Part shown: piece by piece, positions 11,043 to 21,225 of the stretch | How positions within the stretch are numbered: the first letter of the stretch is position 1 | How the letters are laid out: the number at the start of each line of letters is the position of its first letter | NCBI GenBank assembly: GCA_948099385.1 | Contig: CANUEZ040000061.1 | Span: 12,632,001-12,696,000 of the forward strand | Reading direction: 5' to 3' | From: Fasciola hepatica | Lineage: Eukaryota > Platyhelminthes > Trematoda > Plagiorchiida > Fasciolidae | Length of the DNA: 64,000 bases | Program-made: the position numbers and the translations under genes | Notes under the pieces: model-generated | Told to the model about the DNA's origin: nothing | Databases searched by the model: none | What the model saw: only the letters and a program-made list of their open reading frames with translations

Positions 11043-13610
11043 TTACCCGCTGAGCGTACACATAACGGGGATTGACTTCTCCAATTTTATGCACCAATTT
11101 CCGACACAGCTCGCGTCGCACAGCGACCTGGCGCTCTAACTCTACAGGTACTTTGAGTCAAATTGATCATATCTCCGTAAGCCACCGGTGGCGCAGTTCT
11201 GTTCAGAACTGTAGATCTTACTGGTCCACGTACGTAGAGACGAACCATGCATTGGTTTTAATGCGATTATCTCTCCAGCTCCATGGTCATCGTCGCAAAC
11301 CACAAACCCGGTCAGCTTTGCAACGTTTGTGTGACCCAGAAGTACGCATCCGTTAAGAGCAGAAGTTAGCACATAAGCTAGGATCTCCGACGAACAGTAA
11401 TGTAGGTGAGCATTGGGCATTTGTCCAGCAGGCAATGCACTTTGAAGCAGGTTTCGCCTGTGGTCCCAGATCCGATGTCCATCAAAGACATTAGATTTCG
11501 CAAGAGTCGGTCAGGCTGATATAGCAAAGGCGTCAGCTCTTGAACTGTAAGGAGGTGAATAAGATGCGGAGAAAGCTGCAAAGGCAAGTTACGAAAAGTC
11601 CTAAGAAGAATCGCGAAAATTGGTGGGTCAAGGTAGCCGAAGAAATGGAAATAGCAGCTGCTTCGGGTAACAGTCAGAGACTGTTCAAACTTATTCGTGA
11701 CACCGGTGGACGGCGCACCCGGGTCAGTGAAACTATTTGCGATAGAAATGGAGAACCCATCCATAGCAAACAGCAAAGGCTTGACCATTGGGCTGAATAC
11801 TTCAAGGAACTGTTTAGCTGGCCGCACGCTAGTGTAGGCACTCCCGTGTCGACAACTGCGACTACTTGGCGGTATCACTTGAGCCCCATCGGAGGTAGAA
11901 GCAGAGTCATGCATTCGAATACTAAAGCGAGGGAAAGCAGCAGGTCCCGACGAACTTCCCCCAGTTCTTTTCAAACTGGGCGGAAATGTTTTGATAAAAC
12001 CACTTACCGCTTTGCTCCGTGACATTTGGAACGAGGAGCGTATTCCGTTAATATGGAGTGAGTCGTTGATTGTACCCATCTTCAAGAAGGGAGTACGCAA
12101 TGACTGTAGTAATCATCGTGGGATTAGCCTAATTCCGATAGTCACCAAAGAATTAGCCTCGACTCTGCTGCACCGTCTAACACCCGCTCGCGAGAGGAAC
12201 ACCTGCGAACAGCAGGCTTGACTTCGCCCAGGTCGAGGATGCATCGACCAGAGTTTTACTCTTCGCCGACTACTTCAGACGCGTCACACGCACCGGCAAC
12301 CGACAATAATGGTCTCCCTAGACTTGAAAGGCGCTTTTGATTCAGTTGATCGAGCAGCGCTTTTCAGTACTCTTCATCGAAAAGGTATGCCCCGGAAGTT
12401 CGTGAATCTACTAAGATCATTGTACTCGCATACTTCTGGCCGCGTTAGAGTTTACGGCGAACTATCCGGTCGGTTCGAAACGACCAGTGGTGTTCGACAG
12501 GGGTGTCCTATGTCTCCATTCCTGTTCAACTTCGTCATTGACGAAATAACGGAGAGTGCGCCGCAAAATCTTCAAGATGTAGGCGTCGAACTAAGAAATA
12601 GTGGAAAGCTGCGTGACCTAGATTACGCAAACGACGTTGTCTGCTCGTTCAAATGCATGGAACATGCTCAGCGTGCACTAGAAAGACTTGGGAGAGCTGT
12701 AGCTCCATTCGGCATGCGCTTTGCACCTCCAAAGTGCAAGGTGATGTTACAAAACTGGGCGTCAACGATTCCGAGCTTGATGCTCGATGGGGAGGTGCTG
12801 TCAGTTGTCGATCACTTCACCTACTTCGGCAGCACCGAGCACTGTACGCTGGACTGAAGCATTTGTGGCGCCGACCTGATATTTCACTGAAGTTGGAAGG
12901 TCGTGTTTACTGTGCCGCAGTGCGTTCAGTTTTTTGTATGGTCGGGAGACTTGGAGTCTGCGTGCAGAAGATATTCGTCATCTTGAGGTTTTCGACCACC
13001 GATGTTTACGTAGTATCGCTAAGATTGGGTGGAGTAGCCGAGTGAGTAATGACGAGATCAGAGATAGAGTATTGGGTAATAATTCGGGGAACTTTTTGTC
13101 AGTGTATCCAACTTAGTAGACTTCAATGGTTGGGGCACGTGTTACGTATGTCAAACAAACATCTACCATACCATGTCTTATTCTCCGTTCCTCCTAGGGA
13201 GTGGAAGAGACCACGTGGAGGTCAACAGATGACGTGGCAGCGAGGAGTGAGAAAATGTACAGCAGACTTAGGAAAAGTAGGTGCTTCAGTTCTTCGTGCC
13301 TCGGGTCCAAAAGATCCGTCTACCAGTTGGCTGAAGACACTGAAGGATATACCTGCCAACCGCGAACAGTGGCGATCGTGTTGTCACTTTCCATCGAATC
13401 AGAATGACTAATCGATGTGCGTTTGTACAGTTAGACTTTGTATTCCGTGTGTTGGCTACTAGGGCATTCTTTCCTTTTCCCACCCATACAGGTCCACTCC
13501 CTGACCGTCTTGTATATTCATACTTTCTAATTCAGCGTGCAACATGGTAAGAAATGCAGTGGTCAGTGGGGCTTGCCCTACTGTTTAACGCTGTTCTATG
13601 ATGATGATGA
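11043..13610 (+). mobile_element. RTE-type non-LTR retrotransposon, left copy, 5'-truncated
   Basis: This is the + strand arm of a large inverted repeat. Positions x here and 29789-x in the right copy correspond from about 11100 to 13590. It begins inside the C-terminal part of the endonuclease (ISVSHRWRSSVQNCRSYW at about 11190; family pattern ISHRWRxSxxDxRxxxGxxxxxDHxLV) and runs through the RT to a 3' end with the short tandem repeat ATGATGATGATGA (13598-13610). Simple trinucleotide tails and 5' truncation are usual in RTE-clade elements. It interrupts gypsy B between protease and RT. Compared with the right copy it lacks 25 bp after about 11089, at a deletion flanked by GCA on both sides. 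Confidence 0.85.
11540..13411 (+). pseudogene. RTE reverse transcriptase (left copy), multiply broken
   Basis: Pieces in different frames follow RTE RT order. They are a helical linker (11540-11850, VNKMRRKLQRQVTKSPKKNRENWW); the fingers (11991-12221, PIFKKGVRNDCSNHRGISLIPI); the palm (12309-12857) with MVSLDLKGAFDSVDR, SGVRQGCPMSPFLFN and YANDVV; and the thumb plus C-terminus (12934-13411) with LSRLQWLGHVLRM and RPRGGQQMTWQRGV. The usual catalytic box of this clade is [YF]ADD; here it is YAND, so the first catalytic Asp is lost. Frameshifts near 11870, 12220 and 12857 break the ORF. Target-primed reverse transcription is the known role. The right copy carries exactly the same lesions. Confidence 0.8.
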
Positions 13611-13658
13611 CCTGTATATGTAAGAAAACAACAACTACTGTCATTAACAATCGCCGCA

Positions 13659-14261
13659 TCAGCCGCAGCTTGAATGAAGTTCATGTTTGTTGTTTTTACG
13701 GTGTTCTTTGTTCTGTAATCCTTCCGATCTTCGAATGGTTTCTGTTGAACTGAAAATTGAACTGGGATCATTTACATCCGGAAAAGACCCAGAAAGATCA
13801 GAATCAGTATAAGCCGTATTACAGTCGGAAACAGGATTAAAGGCAACTTGATTTACTTGTCTTTGATGAATGAAACCATCTTTGAGATCCAAAACGTGAC
13901 ACAGTCTTTTCCCAAATTGCCTAATTACAACGTCTGTTGAGAGTCTTATATCATTCCCTCTGTAGTAAGCCACTTACGAAGACTCGAGGTGGAGTAAATC
14001 AGTATGTAGTGTACGGCTCTTGAACAGCCTGGCTGGACTACCACCCGTGGTTGAATGGACAAAATTGCGATGATGCATTAAGAAATTGCCAACAGTTCTC
14101 TCAAGGTCGCTGAATGCTCCAGCATTTGTAGATATGATGGCACTCCTTAAGGTTTGCACAAAACTTTCAGATAAGCCAATTGACTGCACATGACGTGGAG
14201 GAGTTAACAAATGATGAAAACCCGTGGACTTTATCCAGTCTGTCATCTTTTGAGCAGCCAA
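13659..14261 (-). pseudogene. Gypsy B integrase core C-terminus and tail
   Basis: The minus strand frame begins MTDWIKSTGFHHLLTPPRH..QSIGLSESFVQTLR, corresponding to the integrase segment that ends in the catalytic Glu (family: YHPQTNGxxERxNRTLK; here LSESFVQTLR). It then gives NFLMHHRNFVHSTTGGSPARLF, the conserved ALxxYRxxxHxxTGxSPAxLLxxR segment. A stop at 13974-13976 interrupts the frame where gypsy C has Glu; the frame then continues to 13659 with the C-terminal tail. Integrase inserts element DNA into the host chromosome. This copy cannot be functional. Confidence 0.65.
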
Positions 14262-14411
14262 ATGAATCCCGTTATCAGTAACCAGTGCATATGGCTCTCC
14301 TTCCCGGCTAAATGTCTTGCGAAATGCATTAATAGAGAAATCGGAATTCGGTGAAGTAGCGAAATAAACTTCTGCCCATTCGGAATAAGAATTGACGATA
14401 ACGAGGGTGTA

Positions 14412-14993
14412 TTATTTAGTTGGGAGAGGTCTGCAATAATCAGCATGAACACGCTGCCAGGCCTCGCACGATATGGGCCAAGGAGTCTGCTTAGATGGTT
14501 GGGAGTGAATTTTATGCATACAGCCTGTACAACGTTTAGCAAACTGGCATAAGCCGCTGTTCAATTCAGGCCACCAAGAGGTAAGTCGGGCCAAGGATTT
14601 TATCTTTTCGATACCAAGATGTCCGCAATGCAAATCAGTCAGAACAACTGATCGCAATGTAGGTGGTATAATAATACGATCATTGAAACATAAAACACCA
14701 TCACAAGTCACAGCAATGTCTTTACAACCCGTGTAAAACTCCGGGAAGAGACTTCTGATATCCACTTTCCAACCACGTCGAACACAAGACAAAATGGCAT
14801 GATAATATTCCCTAGTTTCACGAAATAGATCGGACGGAGTTAGAGGAGGTGGCTGGGTTAACAAACAGTCAGACGAGGTTTCTTCCGAAGTGGCGTACCA
14901 AGACAAATAGTCAGCAGGAGGAATAGTTTCTGCTCTACGATGCTGAATATCATAAGAATACGCGCTAAGAGCAACACTCCATCTTTGAACCAT
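14412..14993 (-). pseudogene. Gypsy B RNase H C-terminus plus integrase zinc-binding domain
   Basis: The 193-codon minus frame starts MVQRWSVALSAYSYDIQHR (end of RNase H/connection; family: RWxxxLxxYxFxIxYRxG) followed by IPPADYLSW. The HHCC zinc-binding domain of integrase comes next: LHCGHLGIEKIKSL, WWPELNSG and CTGC, and then EAWQRVHADYCRPL, where the family has WQxVHxDFxGP and the first catalytic Asp. The Asp is present. A frameshift follows near 14412. Gypsy C has the same frame broken at the same place (37409-37915). Confidence 0.75.
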
Positions 14994-15110
14994 GGCTGCG
15001 GATGACTTCGCTAACGATGTGTGCGGATCCTAAATGAACTTCAATGCTTCATAATCAGCCACTAATGTAAGGTCTGACCCAAACAAGTAGTTGTGTATTC
15101 GAGTGACTGC

Positions 15111-15627
15111 CTAAGATATACCTAAAGCCTCACGTTGTGTCTGTGAATATCCACGTTCTGAAGAACTGTCTACACGAAATGCACAGCACTGAATGACCAT
15201 CTTGTTCAAGCACAGCTTCGATGCCAGTGGGGAAATCATCCGTGATGACAGTAGATGGTAATTTTGGTGAAAATGCATGCAAAACAGCATTGGTAGAAAG
15301 GAAATTGAGCAGCTGTCAAAGCGCAAACTCATGTACAGGAGGCCACTTCAGTGAGTTTTGTGAAGTAAAGTCAAACAAGGGTTCTGCTTTAGAAGAAAAA
15401 CCTGGGATAAATCTGGAATAATACTGCCGTGAACCCAATGGAGAACGAAGATCTTCAAGTGGTGTAGGTGAATGTGCAAGTAATAAGGAAGACAAATGGT
15501 CAGGATCGGGTCGAAAGCCATGTTCGTCTACCAGAAATCCTAAACAAGTAAAATGAGTGGTTGAAAAAACATTTATTGGGATTAATAGCAAAATTGTGTG
15601 CACGAAACCGTTCAAAGAAGAGCACAA
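15111..15627 (-). pseudogene. Gypsy B RT C-terminus and RNase H, frameshifted
   Basis: The frame 15316-15627 reads FTCLGFLVDEHGFRPDPDHL and SPLGSRQYYSRFIPGFSSKAEPLFDF, the family's 'FLGHxVSxxGIxPxPxK...LxxFLGxxNYYRRFIPxFSxxAxPLxxL' region after the RT palm. Downstream, an alternative frame around 15230-15110 gives PTGIEAVLEQDGHSVLCI, the RNase H segment 'AxxxGIGAVLxQxxxxxxxPVxxxSR'. Stops and frame changes separate them. The same lesions occur at 38033-38549 in gypsy C. Confidence 0.7.
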
Positions 15628-15678
15628 ACTCCCATCATGTAATTCTCTGGTTGGTGCTTGAACAAGGATATCGTCTTG

Positions 15679-16095
15679 TTAAATGAAGACATCTTGCAAA
15701 TTAGAAATAAAAGAAGCAATGGCTTTTATGAAAATCCCGGGTGACACACTGAGACAAACAGGTAAAATATCACTCTGAAAAAGTCCAAAAGATTGATTGA
15801 TTGTTGTGAACCCACGGAGCTTTTCGTTAAGTGCATCATTAAGATCCAACTTGGAATATAATTTTGAACCACGAAACTGTTGCATGGTATCTTCCGCTTC
15901 CATAGTAGGATAACTGGTTACCTTCGAGAATTTGTTAACAGTAATGCGATAGTCTCCACGAATTCTCGGAGTTTTCCCATCTCTCTTCAATGGGATCACA
16001 ATTGGAGTAGCCCACGATGACGCACTCACTTGTGTTAGGACACCTTTCGCGACCAATTGGTCGATCGCCTTCTTTACTGGTTCACGCAATCCCAA
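15679..16095 (-). pseudogene. Gypsy B reverse transcriptase fingers/palm with stop in the catalytic box
   Basis: The minus frame reads PVKKAIDQLVAKGVLTQVSASSWATPIVIPLK, RIRGDYRITVNK and YSKLDLNDAL (first catalytic Asp of the family's F/YSxLDLxxAY). It ends at DVFI followed by TAA (15679-15681), then QDDILVQ in the same frame. The family's catalytic box is YxDDI; the Tyr codon position is a stop here. Gypsy C has the identical stop. The frame between LDLNDAL and the box is also altered. Strongly Ty3/gypsy; not functional. Confidence 0.8.
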
Positions 16096-16377
16096 TAGTA
16101 ATCTCCGACGTTAAAGAAATCCTGGTGACCTGGATACCTTGAGTACAAAGAAGGCCATCTGGATGCCACATGAAGCCCTCCTCAACATCACCGTACAGCT
16201 TCAAACAGTAGGGCGAGCCCCACTGACCACTGCATTTCTTACCATGTTGCACGCTGAATTAGAAAGTATGAATATACAAGACGGTCAGGGAGTGGACCTG
16301 TATGGGTGGGAAAAGGAAAGAATGCCCTAGTAGCCAACACACGGAATACAAAGTCTAACTGTACAAACGCACATCGA

Positions 16378-18249
16378 TTAGTCATTCTGATTCGATGGAA
16401 AGTGACAACACGATCGCCACTGTTCGCGGTTGGCAGGTATATCCTTCAGTGTCTTCAGCCAACTGGTAGACGGATCTTTTGGACCCGAGGCACGAAGAAC
16501 TGAAGCACCTACTTTTCCTAAGTCTGCTGTACATTTTCTCACTCCTCGCTGCCACGTCATCTGTTGACCTCCACGTGGTCTCTTCCACTCCCTAGGAGGA
16601 ACGGAGAATAAGACATGGTATGGTAGATGTTTGTTTGACATACGTAACACGTGCCCCAACCATTGAAGTCTACTAAGTTGGATACACTGACAAAAAGTTC
16701 CCCGAATTATTACCCAATACTCTATCTCTGATCTCGTCATTACTCACTCGGCTACTCCACCCAATCTTAGCGATACTACGTAAACATCGGTGGTCGAAAA
16801 CCTCAAGATGACGAATATCTTCTGCACGCAGACTCCAAGTCTCCCGACCATACAAAAAACTGAACGCACTGCGGCACAGTAAACACGACCTTCCAACTTC
16901 AGTGAAATATCAGGTCGGCGCCACAAATGCTTCAGTCCAGCGTACAGTGCTCGGTGCTGCCGAAGTAGGTGAAGTGATCGACAACTGACAGCACCTCCCC
17001 ATCGAGCATCAAGCTCGGAATCGTTGACGCCCAGTTTTGTAACATCACCTTGCACTTTGGAGGTGCAAAGCGCATGCCGAATGGAGCTACAGCTCTCCCA
17101 AGTCTTTCTAGTGCACGCTGAGCATGTTCCATGCATTTGAACGAGCAGACAACGTCGTTTGCGTAATCTAGGTCACGCAGCTTTCCACTATTTCTTAGTT
17201 CGACGCCTACATCTTGAAGATTTTGCGGCGCACTCTCCGTTATTTCGTCAATGACGAAGTTGAACAGGAATGGAGACATAGGACACCCCTGTCGAACACC
17301 ACTGGTCGTTTCGAACCGACCGGATAGTTCGCCGTAAACTCTAACGCGGCCAGAAGTATGCGAGTACAATGATCTTAGTAGATTCACGAACTTCCGGGGC
17401 ATACCTTTTCGATGAAGAGTACTGAAAAGCGCTGCTCGATCAACTGAATCAAAAGCGCCTTTCAAGTCTAGGGAGACCATTATTGTCGGTTGCCGGTGCG
17501 TGTGACGCGTCTGAAGTAGTCGGCGAAGAGTAAAACTCTGGTCGATGCATCCTCGACCTGGGCGAAGTCAAGCCTGCTGTTCGCAGGTGTTCCTCTCGCG
17601 AGCGGGTGTTAGACGGTGCAGCAGAGTCGAGGCTAATTCTTTGGTGACTATCGGAATTAGGCTAATCCCACGATGATTACTACAGTCATTGCGTACTCCC
17701 TTCTTGAAGATGGGTACAATCAACGACTCACTCCATATTAACGGAATACGCTCCTCGTTCCAAATGTCACGGAGCAAAGCGGTAAGTGGTTTTATCAAAA
17801 CATTTCCGCCCAGTTTGAAAAGAACTGGGGGAAGTTCGTCGGGACCTGCTGCTTTCCCTCGCTTTAGTATTCGAATGCATGACTCTGCTTCTACCTCCGA
17901 TGGGGCTCAAGTGATACCGCCAAGTAGTCGCAGTTGTCGACACGGGAGTGCCTACACTAGCGTGCGGCCAGCTAAACAGTTCCTTGAAGTATTCAGCCCA
18001 ATGGTCAAGCCTTTGCTGTTTGCTATGGATGGGTTCTCCATTTCTATCGCAAATAGTTTCACTGACCCGGGTGCGCCGTCCACCGGTGTCACGAATAAGT
18101 TTGAACAGTCTCTGACTGTTACCCGAAGCAGCTGCTATTTCCATTTCTTCGGCTACCTTGACCCACCAATTTTCGCGATTCTTCTTAGGACTTTTCGTAA
18201 CTTGCCTTTGCAGCTTTCTCCGCATCTTATTCACCTCCTTACAGTTCAA
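16378..18249 (-). pseudogene. RTE reverse transcriptase (right copy), multiply broken
   Basis: The translations of the five main fragments (17767-18249, 17568-17798, 16932-17480, 16673-16855, 16378-16740) are identical residue for residue to those of the left copy. This includes the YAND catalytic box and every frameshift and stop. See the left copy for the motif order. Sharing of all disabling lesions means that at least one arm was made or overwritten by DNA-level copying (duplication or gene conversion) after inactivation, not by an independent round of retrotransposition from an active source. Confidence 0.8.
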
Positions 18250-18772
18250 GAGCTGACGCCTTTGCTATATCAGCCTGACCGACTCTTGCGAAATCTAATG
18301 TCTTTGATGGACATCGGATCTGGGACCACAGGCGAAACCTGCTTCAAAGTGCATTGCCTGCTGGACAAATGCCCAATGCTCACCTACATTACTGTTCGTC
18401 GGAGATCCTAGCTTATGTGCTAACTTCTGCTCTTAACGGATGCGTACTTCTGGGTCACACAAACGTTGCAAAGCTGACCGGGTTTGTGGTTTGCGACGAT
18501 GACCATGGAGCTGGAGAGATAATCGCATTAAAACCAATGCATGGTTCGTCTCTACGTACGTGGACCAGTAAGATCTACAGTTCTGAACAGAACTGCGCCA
18601 CCGGTGGCTTACGGAGATATGATCAATTTGACTCAAAGTACCTGTAGAGTTAGAGCGCCAGGTCGCTGTGCGACGCGAGCTGTGTCGGAAATTGGTGCTA
18701 GACAAGGAAAATCGATTGTCTGCATAAAATCGGAGAAGTCTATCCCCGTTATGTGTACGCTCAGCGGGTAAC

Positions 18773-19501
18773 TTACAAAGCCCAACTTAACGGTCTTCGG
18801 ACACTTATTTTGCCATTTTGTGCGCTGAAGTCACGAGCTATCACTAAATAATCGGACCCTTTACTGCTGCGAACGAGTGTGGCGAGTTCATCGTAGAACT
18901 CATCCTTCTGCTCGTCTGAGCTGCAGTCTTCTGGAGAGTACGCCGAGAATACAATCGAATTGCGCCTAACACAGCTATCCTCTCGAAAGTCAACTGACCC
19001 CTGGAGTCTCACAGCACGCAAAGGACTGTTAACAGGGATCCAGTCTAAGAGGGCAGCCTCAGCCTGGTCAGTCAAGGCTATTCCTACACCATGTTGACCA
19101 GCAGCTCAATTACTTTTGTCTCCTGAAGTGCGCAGAAAATACCTCGATGAGATACCAGGAGCAGTTTGCTGAATCACGCTGCTCGAATACTGGATACGCG
19201 TTTCACTTAGGCAGCGGACATCAATCTTCAGAAAATCTGTTGTGAGCGCTAGGCACGCCTGCTGACCGACCTGTATCAGTATACGCACGTTGAAGGAGCC
19301 GAGATTGAGAGCCGGACGAGACTTGAGAAAATGTGAATTACCAGGCAGAGGATTATTCCCGACACTATTTGACAGTGAATCGTTGCCAGTATCGACCGTG
19401 TTATCAGTGGGAGCATTATGAGCCGATAGATGGGGCAAATAGAGGTGGTTCGGGACAGAAGAGAGGAAACTCTGAGCACCAGCCCACTTATCACTACCCA
19501 C
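18773..19501 (-). pseudogene. RTE APE-type endonuclease N-terminal domain (right copy only), frameshifted
   Basis: The frame 19106-19501 contains LGSFNVRILIQVGQQ (family: LxxxNVRTLxxxGRxxxL) and FLKIDVRCLSETRI, which includes the catalytic Glu. After a frame change at about 19090, the frame 18773-19075 contains GVGIA-like and LLDWIPVNSPLRAVRL segments, then VFSAYSPEDCSSDEQKDEFYDEL and YLVIARDFSAQ, where the family has VxGDxNAQ. The metal-binding GDxN reads RDFS, so one ligand appears lost. The endonuclease nicks target DNA to start target-primed reverse transcription. Upstream (19502-19861) is the element's 5' untranslated region. Confidence 0.75.
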
Positions 19502-19857
19502 CCCGCCCTATGCAATGGGCAGCGCGGTCCTGATTATCCTGCGCGAAGACAGATGCAGTAAGGAATTCCTTTTATTCGTGCAGTTCATGGGAGATGTTGG
19601 ACGGGCACTGCTAGGGTGTCCAGCCGCTGAGCAGGAGAACGATTAGGGTCCTCATCCAAAGGCTTTAGTTCTGACAAGAACCTATCCGCAGGTCAGCGGG
19701 GTGGCTTAGTGGGAGCCCATTTGCTTGGATCAGTTATTCTTCCACTGATTTTACCGATTGAGTTGAAAGCTTAAATCGACCCCCAACCTGGAGGACCAGG
19801 AGACTGGACTTTGTCTGACCTCTACCCATTGACCTGTCAGGTATGATTGCATCTCAG

Positions 19858-19861
19858 GCTT
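19858..19861. repeat. Target-site duplication of the CsRn1-like element, left copy (GCTT)
   Basis: GCTT immediately before the 5' LTR, repeated at 25839-25842 immediately after the 3' LTR. A 4-bp duplication is typical of Ty3/gypsy integrases. Joining the flanks gives a continuous RTE 5' region. Confidence 0.8.
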
Positions 19862-20165
19862 TGTAGCGGTTGCCATCTTCGTTCATACTTTTACCACGTT
19901 TATTGTTTAACTGAACGCTGACTGCCAAGCGCGGTTGCCATTTGACCGTTGCTCTTGCGCACGCTCTCACGCAGGCTCCCAAATACACGCTAACCACTAT
20001 CTATCCCAATCGCCTTCTCGTTCTCACGGGTCGTGTAGAATACTGTTCTGGTTAACATATTTGTGCAGTGCCGCACATTAGAGTAACGTGCAGGTGGTCC
20101 ACGCAGTACAAAAGACCGAAGCACGCGTTTACTAAGGAAACCGCGAAGGTCTAATCAACCTTACA
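19862..20165 (+). repeat. 5' LTR of the CsRn1-like element
   Basis: It starts TGTAGCGG and ends CCTTACA (TG...CA ends). It aligns end to end with 25523-25838. Four substitutions were seen by eye (near 19893, 19932, 19984 and 20003), and it lacks one 12-bp CACGCTCTCACG unit that is duplicated in the 3' LTR. Confidence 0.95.
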
Positions 20166-20166
20166 A

Positions 20167-20186
20167 TTGGTGAGCCCGATATGATC
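20167..20186 (+). promoter_or_regulatory. Primer-binding site, tRNA-Trp-like
   Basis: TTGGTGAGCCCGATATGATC begins one base after the LTR. TGGTGA(G/C)CCCGA is close to the complement of the 3' end of animal tRNA-Trp, the primer known for CsRn1-clade elements. One mismatch (G for C) is seen in the first twelve bases and more beyond. The tRNA identity is from memory of the clade and not checked against a tRNA sequence here. Confidence 0.6.
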
Positions 20187-20424
20187 CTCAGGTCACGTGA
20201 GTTTTCTTGTTTTCTACCGTTCAAGGTCCCGTCTGCGCACGTTTTTGTGTTTTATTGTTTCCCTATCTGTTGATTTTTTTTGGTCGGTTTACCAAATAAT
20301 TTTTTTTGTCCATACGTATTTTTGTGTCTAGCTCGTCGTGATTTTTGTTCTTTTCTCGCGAAGATTATAGTGCCCCATTGATCGTTGGTTTCTTTTCCCG
20401 TCTGTATTCCATAAAGCAATCGCT

Positions 20425-21225
20425 ATGTCTACTGAACGGAAACCCTGCTCAGACCCCACCGTTGGGGCGATCACGCTGCACATACCGGCATTCACACCTG
20501 CTGATCCAGAACTCTGGTTCACGCTGGTCGAGTTAGAATTCGAAAACTGCCATATAACCAGCGACGCCAGCCGTTTCAGGTGGGTAGCCGGCCGCCTCCC
20601 GCCAGAGGTCACAATGCAAGTAAGGGACGTGATAGTCTCTTCTCTGAGCTATGAGGCTTTAAAGGAGGCCGTCATTGCCCGCATGACCCCAACGCAAGAC
20701 CAACGTATGCAACAACTTCAAAACGTTGAGCTTGGAAGTAGGAAGCCCTCCGAACTGCTGCGTGAGATGCACCGCTTGAGAGGACCGACAATAGGCGAGG
20801 ACCCGCTCTTAAGGGAACTTTGGCTGCAGCGTTTGCCGCATAACATTCCAGTCTTACTAAGTGCCACGCGCAAATGCTCGCTGGAGGAAACCGCCGCGAT
20901 AGCTGATGACATTATGTCGCGATACAACCCCGCTGTAGCTGGAGTAACGAGGCCCTCCGTCGCAGCGGTGCCTGCCTTGCCAACGTCTAACGACCTCGCG
21001 TCAGTTTTGTCTAGAATTGACGCGAGCCTGCAAAGCCTAGCAGTTAGAAGTGGGTCACAGGAGCGGCACCGCGCACGCTCACCTAGGCTCCATAGTCCGT
21101 CATTGCGACGACGTTTCGTCGGTTCTTCAAAAGAAGGGTATTGTAAATACCACAGTCGCTTCGGTGAGGGAGCCAAACGATGCGAACCAGGGTGTACGTT
21201 TCCCGGTGCTCATCAGGGAAACTAA
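20425..21225 (+). CDS. gag: Gag polyprotein of the CsRn1-like element
   Basis: This is an intact 266-residue ORF. The ATG at 20425 is about 260 nt after the LTR and is the first in a long open frame. Residues 10-130 form the capsid-like part with [20 protein letters not shown] and [18 protein letters not shown], a pattern common to gag of CsRn1/Mag-related elements. The segment [16 protein letters not shown] (about residue 105) is the usual QLGDRKPSQLLRxM motif. The C-terminus carries a single Cys-x2-His-x9-Cys-x3-Cys box ([18 protein letters not shown]), followed by the stop at 21223-21225. Gag forms the virus-like particle and binds element RNA. Its last two sense codons overlap the frameshift heptamer, so a fraction of ribosomes is expected to continue into pol. 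Confidence 0.9.
   Translation: MSTERKPCSDPTVGAITLHIPAFTPADPELWFTLVELEFENCHITSDASRFRWVAGRLPPEVTMQVRDVIVSSLSYEALKEAVIARMTPTQDQRMQQLQNVELGSRKPSELLREMHRLRGPTIGEDPLLRELWLQRLPHNIPVLLSATRKCSLEETAAIADDIMSRYNPAVAGVTRPSVAAVPALPTSNDLASVLSRIDASLQSLAVRSGSQERHRARSPRLHSPSLRRRFVGSSKEGYCKYHSRFGEGAKRCEPGCTFPGAHQGN

Larger units (their letters stand above)
13611..16178 (-). mobile_element. Ty3/gypsy pol segment ('gypsy B'), inverted between the two RTE copies
   Basis: The minus strand carries RT, RNase H and integrase in the normal order, reading from 16178 down to 13611. It lies exactly between the 3' ends of the two RTE copies. Bases 14265-16148 match gypsy C (37187-39070) at constant offset 22922 with very few differences, whereas 13611-14264 and 16149-16178 are only about 70-75% similar to gypsy C. 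The gag-protease on the other side of the left RTE is in opposite orientation, so this block may be an inverted piece of the same old element. Confidence 0.8.
16179..19861 (-). mobile_element. RTE-type non-LTR retrotransposon, right copy (longer, includes endonuclease and 5' region)
   Basis: This is the minus strand counterpart of the left copy, corresponding at 29789-x. It runs from its 3' end near 16179 through RT (16378-18249) and endonuclease (18772-19501) into a 5' untranslated region that is cut at 19861 by the CsRn1-like element. The element sequence resumes at 25843, after the 4-bp target duplication. Both copies have their 3' ends facing the gypsy pol segment. The endonuclease and 5' region (18773-19861) have no equivalent in the left copy. 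Confidence 0.85.

Noticed and set aside
11378..12100. 240-codon minus frame (repeated as + frame at 17689-18411)
   Set aside because: It is the antisense shadow of the RTE reverse transcriptase linker and fingers; motifs are on the other strand.
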